Part shown: in pieces, positions 25,156-32,806 of the stretch
Position numbering within the stretch: position 1 is the first letter of the stretch
Layout of the letters: each line of letters begins with the position of its first letter
Origin: an uncultured Candidatus Cenarchaeum sp.
Lineage (GTDB): Archaea > Thermoproteota > Nitrososphaeria > Nitrososphaerales > Nitrosopumilaceae
Reading direction: 5' to 3'
Assembly (NCBI GenBank): GCA_958295735.1
Contig: OY282369.1
Coordinates: 666,161 to 730,160, forward strand
DNA length: 64,000 nt
Notes under the pieces: generated by a model
Database searches by the model: none
The model's input: the letters and a program-made list of their open reading frames with translations, nothing else
What the model was told of the DNA's origin: nothing
Position numbers and translations under genes: made by a program

Positions 25156-26540
25156 CGCCAGAACACCGACCGCTTCTTTTTGGCCCCGCCGCCCTCCCCG
25201 CCGGCGCCGGGGCGCCCCCGCGACACCCAGAGCCTTATGCTGGACGCCATCCTGCCGGCCTCTGCATCGGTCTCGGGCAGCGGGACGCCGTGGAGATCCG
25301 CGTACCTGCGTATGTCGTCCGTGTCTATCCTGTCGAACGGGTCGCTTGGCGCGGGCTCTTGCTCCGCGGCCCGCGGCTCCGTGGCGGGGGCGGGCTCCGG
25401 GGCCGGGGCGGGGGCGGGGGCGGGCTCCGGGGCCGGGGCGGGCTCCGGGGCCGGGGCGGGCTCCGGGGCCGGGGCCGGGGCGGGCTCCGGGGCCGGGGCG
25501 GGCTCCGGGGCCGGGGCGGGGGCGGGCTCCGGGGCCGGGGCCGGGGCGGGCTCCGTGGCGGGGGCGGGCTCCGAAAGGCGCTCCGCGATCCTGGCATCGA
25601 GCTCGGCCGGCCTCTCCACGCTTCCGAAGATGGTCTCCAGGAACTCCGCCTTGCTGAACGCCCTGAGATCCCCGTACTCCTGCCCCACGCCAACGTACAT
25701 GACGGGGGTGGAGGTGATCTTTACCACGGAGAGCGCCGCTCCCCCCCTGGCGTCCGCGTCTATCTTGGTCAGTATGGAGCCGTTGAACCGGACGTGCTCG
25801 TGGAACTCGCGCGCCTGGCTGACCGTGTCGTTCCCGGCCAGCGAGTCGCCCACGAATATCGTGAGGTCGGGGCGGACGACCGACGCGATCTTGGACATCT
25901 GCTCCATGAGGTTCCTGCTGGTCTGCATCCTGCCGGCCGTGTCGACCAGCACGCAGTCCGTCTTGTGCGATCTCGCGTACAGGACGGCGTCCCGCGCCAC
26001 GGCGGCCGGATCCGCGCCGTAGTTCTGCGCTATGAGCTTCAGGCCGAGCCTGTCCGCGTGCTCCCTGATCTGCTCTATCGCCCCGGCGCGGAACGTGTCG
26101 GCCGCGGCCAGCGCCACGGAGAACTTCGCGCGCTGCAGCATGTGCGCCACCTTCGCCAGGCTGGTGGTCTTCCCGGTCCCGTTGATGCCGACGAACACCA
26201 CCACGTACGGGTCGGGCCTGCCGGCGGCGGCGGCCTCCGCCTTTTTCCTGGATATCCCCCCCGGCAGATCCACGCTCCCGGCGCCGTCGAGCAGCATGGA
26301 GACGAACTCCACCAGGCTGCCCCGCACGAACGCCTCCACGTCCCGCCTGCCCACCGACGCGCCCACCAGCCTCTCCTTGAGGTCCGACTTTAGGCCGTCC
26401 ACGACCTCCAGCGCCACGTCCGAGTCGAGCAGGGATGCCTCCAGGCCCAGCAGCGCCTCGTCGACGTCCTTTTCCGCGAGCTCCCGCTCGCCGAGGCTCT
26501 TGGCCACGCCCTGGAACGCCGAGCGGAGGCTGTCGAACAT
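25152..26540 (-). CDS. ftsY: Signal recognition particle receptor FtsY with long C-terminal low-complexity tail
   Basis: 462 aa. An N domain and GTPase domain occupy residues 1-300: G1 FVGINGTGKTTSLAKVAH, DTAGRMQTSRN (G3), SILTKIDADARGG (G4) and YVGVGQEYGDLRAF with FLETIFG at the end. FtsY normally ends there. Here about 75 residues of EPAPAPAP-type repeat follow (DNA repeat of GGGGCGGGCTCC units), then a 60-residue folded-looking end (FDRIDTDDIRRYADLHGVPLP to KKKRSVFWR). The acidic domain usually sits at the N-terminus, so this layout is unusual. It targets ribosomes to SecY. Confidence 0.93.
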   Translation of the reverse strand: MFDSLRSAFQGVAKSLGERELAEKDVDEALLGLEASLLDSDVALEVVDGLKSDLKERLVGASVGRRDVEAFVRGSLVEFVSMLLDGAGSVDLPGGISRKKAEAAAAGRPDPYVVVFVGINGTGKTTSLAKVAHMLQRAKFSVALAAADTFRAGAIEQIREHADRLGLKLIAQNYGADPAAVARDAVLYARSHKTDCVLVDTAGRMQTSRNLMEQMSKIASVVRPDLTIFVGDSLAGNDTVSQAREFHEHVRFNGSILTKIDADARGGAALSVVKITSTPVMYVGVGQEYGDLRAFSKAEFLETIFGSVERPAELDARIAERLSEPAPATEPAPAPAPEPAPAPAPEPAPAPEPAPAPAPEPAPAPEPAPAPEPAPAPAPAPEPAPATEPRAAEQEPAPSDPFDRIDTDDIRRYADLHGVPLPETDAEAGRMASSIRLWVSRGRPGAGGEGGGAKKKRSVFWR

Positions 26541-26542
26541 GC

Positions 26543-26998
26543 CTACCCCCGGCCGGCGGGATCCTGCGCGGGCCGGGCCTGCGCGCCGGGCGCCTCCTCG
26601 TGCCGGAACATGCCCCTTACCTGCTCCAGCCTCGCGCCGGCATCGGCCATCCGCGACGAGTTGTCGCGCATGAGCGCATCCAGCCCGGCGAGCCTGGACT
26701 CGATGCTGCCGATCGCCGACTGCCTGTCCATCTCCATGAACGCGCCGCTTCCCACGTGGACCACGAGTTTTTCGTCGCCGCGCATCGAGGCCTTTGCGAA
26801 CACGGAGGAGCCGAGCGGCACCAGCGCATCCAGCCGCCCGTCCTCCCCCGGGGAGCCCAGCCCGTCGATGGCGGCGATCGCGCCGGCCATGTCCTTGGCC
26901 GCCTCCCGCAGCGTGTTCTCCTTGGCGGCCAGCTCCGCGTAGTGCGCCTCGAGCTGCCGCATGTACTGCAGCGCCTGCGCGGCCTCCTCCTCGCTCAC
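26543..26998 (-). CDS. pfdA: Prefoldin subunit alpha
   Basis: About 151 aa; alpha subunit of the hexameric chaperone that hands nascent chains to the thermosome. Two long coiled-coil helices (EEEAAQALQYMRQLEAHYAELA and MDRQSAIGSIESRLAGLDAL) flank a beta hairpin region (VPLGSSVFAKASM). A longer frame from TTG 27031 would begin inside the TATA box (TTATAAG, 27021-27027), so GTG 26998, about 26 nt downstream, is chosen. It lies 2 nt from ftsY and heads the pfdA-ftsY-argF operon. Confidence 0.88.
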   Translation of the reverse strand: MSEEEAAQALQYMRQLEAHYAELAAKENTLREAAKDMAGAIAAIDGLGSPGEDGRLDALVPLGSSVFAKASMRGDEKLVVHVGSGAFMEMDRQSAIGSIESRLAGLDALMRDNSSRMADAGARLEQVRGMFRHEEAPGAQARPAQDPAGRG

Positions 26999-27086
26999 GG
27001 GCGCCGGCCCCGCCCCGGCGTTATAAGTCAATCACAGCAACCGCGGCCTTCCGGCCGTGGCGGGATAAGAAAAAGTCGGCGCCGGC

Positions 27087-27707
27087 CTAGCGCGCCCTTG
27101 CGAGCCTGGCATCGACCTCGTCCCAGTCGACGACGTTCCACCAGGCGGATATGTAGTCGGGCCTCCTGTTCTGGTACTTCAGGTAGTACGCGTGCTCCCA
27201 CACGTCGCAGCCCAGCAGCGGGACCAGCCCCTCGGTCCTCGGGCTGGTCTGGTTGGGCATCGACCTGTACTCCACCTTGCCGGAGGACGGGCTGTACGCC
27301 AGCCAGCCCCAGCCGCTCCCCTGTATGACCGCGGTGGTCGAGGAGAACTTTTGCTTGAACTCGGCAAAGCCGCCGAACGACGCGCCGATCGCGTCGGCCA
27401 GCGCGCCGCCGGGCTCGCCGCCGCCGCCCGGCTTCATGCCGGCCCAGAACAGCCGGTGGTTGTCGTAGCCCCCGCCGTTGAAGTTGACCGCCCCGCGCTG
27501 CGCGTCGGGGACGCCGCCGATGCCGGAGAGGATCGCCTCCACGTCCCTGTCGCGGATCTCCGCGGGGCAGGCCTCTAGGGCCGCGTTCAGCTTGTCCGTG
27601 TACGCCTGGTGGTGCTTCGTGTGGTGTATCTCCATCGTGCGCGCATCCAGATGCGGCTCGAGCGCATCGTACGGGTACGGCATTTCAGGAAGTGTGTGTT
27701 TTCCCAT
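27087..27707 (-). CDS. sod: Superoxide dismutase, Fe/Mn family
   Basis: 206 aa. Converts superoxide to oxygen and peroxide. HHTKHHQAY near residue 28 holds the first metal-ligand His, GGYDNHRLFW the second, and DVWEHAYYLKYQNRRPDYI the Asp and last His. The leaderless ATG is about 26 nt from the TATA (CATAAAT, 27729-27736 on the minus strand). The IS-A element is inserted 40 bp upstream of the start, beyond the TATA box. Confidence 0.96.
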   Translation of the reverse strand: MGKHTLPEMPYPYDALEPHLDARTMEIHHTKHHQAYTDKLNAALEACPAEIRDRDVEAILSGIGGVPDAQRGAVNFNGGGYDNHRLFWAGMKPGGGGEPGGALADAIGASFGGFAEFKQKFSSTTAVIQGSGWGWLAYSPSSGKVEYRSMPNQTSPRTEGLVPLLGCDVWEHAYYLKYQNRRPDYISAWWNVVDWDEVDARLARAR

Positions 27708-27754
27708 GGCGGCCGGCGGGCAGCGCGCAATTTATGGGTTGGCATGCGGGCGGC

Positions 27755-29885
27755 GTACACACTTACCTCCCCCCCCCTCCCGCCGCGACTTGGCCGCCCG
27801 GGCGGGCCCGCGCGCCGCGCAAGCTTAGGCTGGCCTAAGGGTCGATTTGTATAATTGTGGCGAGTTTGGGCCTGCCGGCATGGCGGAATCCGGGGTGGCG
27901 CTGCTGCGCAAGGAACTGGCGGCCGCGTTGGAAAAGATCGCCGGGCTGGAAGCCGAGGCCGCGGAGCGGGCGGCCGAGATCGCGATGCTGAAGGCCAAGT
28001 CCACGGAGCAGGCGCTGCTGCGCAAGGAACTTGCGGCCTCGCTCGAAAAGATCGCCGGGCTGGAAGCCGAGGCCGCGGAGCGGGCGGCCGAGATCGCGAT
28101 GCTGAAGGCCAAGTCCACGGAGCAGGCGCTGCTGCGCAAGGAACTGGCGGCCGCGTTGGAAAAGATCGCCGGGCTGGAAGCCGAGAACTCCGGGCTGAAG
28201 GCCAAGGCCGCCGAGCAGGCGGTCAGGCTTGCCGTGTGCGACGGCCCGAACGCGCCCTCGTCGTCCCTCACCACGTACGGCCCCCGGCGGAACGCCTGGC
28301 GCAAGGAGCGGGGCTACAAGGGGAGCGACGGGGCCGGATCCGACGGCAAGCCCGCTCCGGACGGCGGCGCCCCGCGCAAGATGGGCCCGCCCCAAGGGCA
28401 CAAGGGCGTCTCGCACTGCAACAAGCCCGAGTTCACCATGAAGTGCGGGATCCTGACGTGCCCCGTGTGCTGCGGCCCCCTGGAGAAGTTCGACAGGTGG
28501 CGAAAGCTGGTCAACGACTTCGATCAGTTCTGGCGCGTGGTCACCGCGATGATCGAGGTGGAGACGGGCTGGTGCGGCAAGTGCGAGAAGTACTACGAGG
28601 CCCAGGCGCCGTTTCCGAAGGGCACCTCGTGCGGCCCGAGGGCGCTCGGCCTCATAATGGCGCTGTTCGAGATGGGCTGCACGGACGCGAGGATCGCCGG
28701 CTTTATCGAGTCCACGTTCTACTTCCGCATCTCGGAGGCGGCCGTGGCGAAGGCCAGGAGGGCCATGGCGGGCGCGTCAAAGAAGCAGCTGGAGGACATC
28801 AAGTGGGCGTTCCGCGAGAGCATGTTCGTGCACATGGACGAGACCGGGTTCAAGATCGGCGTGCTGGGCAAGACCGGCTACGTCTGGGTGGCCGTCGTGG
28901 GCAACGCCGTGTGGGTGCACTTCGCGCCCACCCGGGGGGCGGCGGTCCTGAGGGAGCACTTCGGCTGGCTGTCCCGCAGGGCGGTGGTGGCCGACGGGCT
29001 GCCGGCGTACCGCGCGTGGTTCCAGCATCTGCAGAGATGCTGCAGGCACCTGCTCGCCAAGGGCGAGGCCGTCGCCGTGGACGGCGACCCGGGGGACGAG
29101 GCGAGGCACGACTGGATGCAGGGGTACTACCACAAGATACACGGCATCAAGACGCTGGCGCCGTTCACCGTGACGTACCTGGCCAAGGAGTTCCACGACG
29201 CCGTGTCGGCGTACCCCGACGGCAAGCTGAAGACGCACCTCGCCAACGCCGAGCCGCACGTGCTCACGTTCATGGGATTCCGCGGCATGCCGCCCCACAA
29301 CAACCCCGCCGAGCTCGCCATACGCGACCTCATAGTGACGCAGCGCAATGCGCACCACAAGATCTCCACGCCGGAGGGGCGCAAGACGTTCTCCGAGCTG
29401 GTCACGATCGGGGGCACCGCCCGCATGAACGGCATGTTCCCGGGCAGGGCCTTCACCGAGATCGCCCGCAATCGCGACTGGAAAATGTTCGACCCCGGCC
29501 CGTGGGCCGGGCCCGACTGGTGCGTCTTCGATGACCCCGCATCCGGGCTGGTGCGCCCGCCCGGCTCCGCGGCGGGGCGGGCGCCGGCTCCGGCAGCGGC
29601 GTCCGCCTGACCGGCCCCAGCGGATCTGCCGGGCGCGCGCGGGCGGCGTCAGCCCGCGTCAGGCATCGGGACGGAGCGCCGTACCGGGGCGGCCGCGCGC
29701 CGAAAATGCCCCGAACCCTGCCGCGATCGCGCGGCGCGCGCCGATCGGGGCAGCCCGGGCGCGCGGGGGGCGGCGCCCGCCCGCCGAAGGATCCCCGCTC
29801 CGGCCGCGATCGCGCGGCGCGCGCCGATCGGGGCAGCCCGGGCGCGCGGGGGGCGCCGGGAGGGGGGGGGGAGGTAAGTGTGTAC
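27755..29885 (+). mobile_element. IS66-family insertion sequence, intact (IS-A)
   Basis: 2131-bp element with ends GTACACACTTACCTCC and the complement at the right, each followed by a run of C/G, and a perfect 8-bp target duplication CGGGCGGC (27747-27754 and 29886-29893). It holds one transposase gene. In the 3' noncoding part a repeat of about 52 bp occurs twice (29721-29772 and 29804-29855). IS-B (38892-41025) is a near-identical copy in the opposite orientation. Its right duplication directly abuts the decayed IS-D. Confidence 0.95.
27880..29610 (+). CDS. IS66-family DDE transposase (IS-A)
   Basis: 576 aa. An N-terminal coiled coil built of two and a half copies of a 38-residue unit (LLRKELAAALEKIAGLEAEA...), a zinc-ribbon region (CGILTCPVCCGPL, later WCGKCEKYY), then the catalytic core: MDETGFKIG (Asp), VVADGLPAY (Asp) and PPHNNPAELAIRD (Glu). 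ATG 27880 is about 27 nt from GTATAATT at 27848-27855. Intact frame. Confidence 0.93.
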   Translation: MAESGVALLRKELAAALEKIAGLEAEAAERAAEIAMLKAKSTEQALLRKELAASLEKIAGLEAEAAERAAEIAMLKAKSTEQALLRKELAAALEKIAGLEAENSGLKAKAAEQAVRLAVCDGPNAPSSSLTTYGPRRNAWRKERGYKGSDGAGSDGKPAPDGGAPRKMGPPQGHKGVSHCNKPEFTMKCGILTCPVCCGPLEKFDRWRKLVNDFDQFWRVVTAMIEVETGWCGKCEKYYEAQAPFPKGTSCGPRALGLIMALFEMGCTDARIAGFIESTFYFRISEAAVAKARRAMAGASKKQLEDIKWAFRESMFVHMDETGFKIGVLGKTGYVWVAVVGNAVWVHFAPTRGAAVLREHFGWLSRRAVVADGLPAYRAWFQHLQRCCRHLLAKGEAVAVDGDPGDEARHDWMQGYYHKIHGIKTLAPFTVTYLAKEFHDAVSAYPDGKLKTHLANAEPHVLTFMGFRGMPPHNNPAELAIRDLIVTQRNAHHKISTPEGRKTFSELVTIGGTARMNGMFPGRAFTEIARNRDWKMFDPGPWAGPDWCVFDDPASGLVRPPGSAAGRAPAPAAASA

Positions 29886-29893
29886 CGGGCGGC

Positions 29894-32042
29894 GTGTGGA
29901 CTCACGTCCACTTGCCGGCCGCGCCTGACGGGGGGCCGCCACGCAGGCGAGCAGTGCGCCGGCAGGCGCGGGGCTGCCGGAAAGCGGGCATTCCGCCCTG
30001 CCGGAGGGCCGCGGGGCGCGCTGCGGGCCAGCATTGTTTCGCCACCTTGTCGACGGTTGTCAGCACGCGCGCTTGAGGCCCGCACGCGCGTAACACTAGA
30101 CATGCCCGACTCAAACGGTGCTGGTGCGGAGGGAGCTGGTGGCGGTGACCCGCCGCTTGGCGGCCCTGGAGGCAAAACGCGCGGAACTCGCCGAGGACAG
30201 GCGGCTGGAGTCGGCCGAAACGCGTGGCGAAATCGGCCGCCTCGGGGCCGTGGAGGCGCAGCACGCCGGCTGCGCCGAGAACAGGCTGGAACTTGACAGG
30301 CTGCAGGGCGAAAACGATCGCCTCAGGGCCGAGTTGGCGGCGGCGCTGGGCAACAAGGCGGAGAACGCGGCGGCGGGGCGGGGCGGAGGCGGCGGCCGCG
30401 ATGCGGCCGTGGCGGAGAGGAACGCCGCCGCCAAGCCGGCCGCCCCCGCCCCCGCCGCCAAGCCGGCCGGGCGGAGAAGGGCGCCGCCTGCGCGGGGTGC
30501 GGCGAGCTGGCCGCGAAGCTGAAAAAGGCCGAGAAGCGGATCAACTCGTGCGACAGTTACAACAAGCCCGATGCGGAAAGGCACAACGCCGACAGGGCCA
30601 AGTTCCGCAGAGACCACGGCGCGCACGACGGCGATCGCAAGCCGAGAAAGAAGATGGGCCCGCCCGTCGGGCACAAGGGGGTGTCGCACTCGCGCAAGTC
30701 GGAGGAGGCGCGCTACTGCCCCCTTTTGGCGTGCGGGTACTGCGGGTTGGCCGAGCATCTGCACGCGGAGCGGCCCCGCAACAAACAATACGTCGAGCTG
30801 GACGGCGCCGGGAAGATCGGGGTCTCCCGCATCTCGGCCGGGCGGGCCTGGTGCGCGAGGTGCTGCAGGATCAGCACGGCAAAGTCGGAGTCGATTCCGG
30901 GCACCCACATGGGAGCAGGGCTACTCGGGTCCGCGGTCGCCTGCATCGCGAAAGCCATGCCGTACGCGTCCGTCGCCGAGCTCGTGGAGGAGCTGTACGG
31001 CGTCAGGATGGCGCAGACCGCCGCCATCAGCGCCCACGAGGCCGCCGCCAACCTGCCGGAGCCGGGAGACCGGCGCGTCGCGGATCACGTCCGGGACAGC
31101 GGCGGATGCGGGCAGGCCGACGAGACCCCCTCCAAGGTGCGCGGAAAGCGGGGGTACGCGTGGCTGGTCTGCTGCAGGGATGCGGTGCGCGTGGGGTTCC
31201 CGGGCAGCAGGGCGGCGGCCGTGCCGGGCCTGTACTTTCCCGAGGTGAAGGGCAAGCCGATGGTGACCGACGGGTACTCGGGGCACAACGGGATAGACGT
31301 GAGGCAGATCTGCCTCACCCGCCTGCTGCGGCGCGCCGAGAGCTTCGCGATCCGCTCCGCGGGCGGGGAGCGCGGGGAGCTGCACCTGCTGCTGTGCCTG
31401 CGGCTCCGCTACACGTACCGGAGGATCTCCCGCATCGACACGGCGGGCGAGGCCGCCATCCGGGAGCTGGAGAAGCAGGTGCTGGAGATCGCGGGAGGGT
31501 ACGGCGGGGAGCACGCGATGCGCACCGCCCTCGTCAACGCGCTGCCCTGCATGTTCACGTTCTTGGGGCATCCCGGCATGCCCTGCCACAACAGCCGCGT
31601 CGAGCAGGCGGCACGCGAGGGGCCGGCCAGGGAAAAGAGGTCGCGGCGCCAGCTGAGGAGCGCGGCCGGCATGCGCCGCCTCCCCATAACGTGCACCGTG
31701 TTCCAGACGCGCGGGCGCCTAGGAATCTGGCCGTCGGCCGCGCTGAAGGCCCTCCGCGCCGACCCGGAATGGGACATGTTCGCGCATCCCGCCACCTGGC
31801 CGCCGAGGGCCCCGGCGGCGGTAGCCGCCTGACCGCCGGCAGCGGCCCGCGCGATGCCGCCGCGCGCGCGCCGGGATAGCGCGGGCGGCAGCATCCGCCC
31901 CGGATGCCGGCACGGCCCCGGGCGGGGCCCGTCCCGGCGGCGGATCGGGCGCGATGCCGCGCCGCCTTGTCGGGGGCGGGCCCCGCGGCGCCGGCCGGCG
32001 GCAGCTTTCGGGCGCGGCCGGCAAGTGGGCGTGAGTCCACAC
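29894..32042 (+). mobile_element. Decayed IS66-family element (IS-D)
   Basis: Left end GTGTGGACTCACGTCCA, followed by CTTGCCGGCCGCGCC, is mirrored at the right end (GGCGCGGCCGGCAAGTGGGC then GTGAGTCCACAC, ending 32042). Internal transposase is frameshifted. A second copy of its right end lies at 32420-32518 and is followed by CGGGCGGC, the same word that precedes the left end (29886-29893). The original insertion may therefore have run to 32518, with later rearrangement. Confidence 0.8.
30102..31832 (+). pseudogene. Frameshifted IS66-family transposase (IS-D)
   Basis: ATG 30102 starts MPDSNG, but LVRRELVAVTRRLAALE, which should follow (compare LLRKELAAALEKIAGLE in IS-A), is in the next frame. 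A second shift near 30440-30480 moves to the frame encoding GAACAGCGELAAKLKKAEKR and onward to AVAA at 31832. The catalytic residues are still visible: ADETPSKV, VTDGYSGHNG and CHNSRVEQAAR. Related to the IS-A transposase by its layout (KKMGPPVGHKGVSH and a DWxMF-type C-terminus) but clearly a separate lineage. Two frameshifts make it inactive unless recoded. Confidence 0.85.
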
Positions 32043-32419
32043 CTGCCAGAACTACCAAGATTTATTAAGAAATCAGTTGGAGGGGACGGCAGGGTCTCAG
32101 CGTCACGGCTTTCATCATCCGATGTCAGCTAAACGCCCGTCATGACGCTCGGCCCTTTTTGTAGCCATCATTGACCCCGCCGTCCCGTGGGTTGCCAGAT
32201 TGTAGCATTTTGTTTGTTACCTACGCATCTATGTGTAGACTTACGTCCATCGTGATCTGGGCGTGAGATCATGAGGTGGCTTGCCGTTGCTAGGCGTGGT
32301 TCCGGTTTGGACGCAAGTCTACACTTTTCAAATTTGCAGAGACTTTTTGACGGCGCTATACTGTGTTTGCCGCGGGCGGCGCGAGCCTGCGCCCAAAACC
32401 TACACCTAGGACGTACTGG
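32043..32419. other. AT-richer foreign-looking patch between two IS-D right ends
   Basis: About 380 bp of much lower GC than the surroundings, containing the M1 element 32233-32324. It includes a 14-bp inverted repeat (GGGACGGCAGGGTC at 32083-32096; GACCCCGCCGTCCC at 32173-32186) around 76 bp. No gene recognised. Confidence 0.55.
32233..32324. repeat. M1 element (92 bp)
   Basis: Ends GTGTAGACTTACGTCCA and TGGACGCAAGTCTACAC. Nearly the same sequence and exactly the same length as the copy at 36904-36995. No target duplication here. The tip differs from that of IS-D by only 2 of 17 bases. Confidence 0.85.
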
Positions 32420-32518
32420 ATCGGGCGCGATGCGGCGCCGGCTTGGCGGGGGCGGGCCGCGCGGCGCCGGCCGGCGGCAGCTTTCGGGCGCGGCCGGCAA
32501 GTGGACGTGAGTCCGCGC
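32420..32518. repeat. Solo right end of an IS-D-type element
   Basis: About 99 bp closely matching 31942-32042, the right end of IS-D (shared run GGCCGGCGGCAGCTTTCGGG), ending GTGGACGTGAGTCCGCGC. Followed at once by CGGGCGGC. Confidence 0.75.
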
Positions 32519-32526
32519 CGGGCGGC

Positions 32527-32616
32527 GCGCGGGCTCGGGTCCGCCGCGATCCGGGCGCGGGATCGGGGGGCGGTCCGCCGCTGCCGGGCGCGGCTTCGGC
32601 TTGGGCGAGTCCGCGC
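32527..32616. repeat. GC-drifted M1 element with 8-bp flanks
   Basis: 90 bp aligning with M1 with mostly transition differences (tip GCGCGGGCTCGGGTCC against GTGTAGACTTACGTCC). Flanked on both sides by CGGGCGGC (32519-32526 and 32617-32624). Confidence 0.7.
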
Positions 32617-32624
32617 CGGGCGGC

Positions 32625-32759
32625 GCGCGCTGCCCCCCCCCCCCCTCCCGCCGCGTCCCACGGCGGCCGGCCCGCGCGATCGCGGCCGGACTCGGGGCGT
32701 TCCGGCGCGCCGGGGCGGTCCGGGAATGCGGCGGGGGGAAGGGGGAGGCAAGCGCGCGC
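32625..32759. repeat. M3 element: short derivative with IS-A-type ends
   Basis: Right end, read inward, is GCGCGCGCTTGCCTCC, matching the IS-A tip GTACACACTTACCTCC apart from transitions only; the left end is a similar GCGCGC...TGCC followed by a C run. About 135 bp, no coding capacity. A second example lies at about 58902-59024. Confidence 0.55.
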
Positions 32760-32806
32760 GGCGGGCGCGCAGAATGAGTTTTTAGCCGCCGCTCCGCGCA
32801 GGGGGC

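Noticed and set aside
30224-31879. 551-codon plus-strand open frame over IS-D
   Set aside because: It is in the wrong frame for the transposase motifs, which are found in the other two plus frames; it is Arg-rich shadow sequence.
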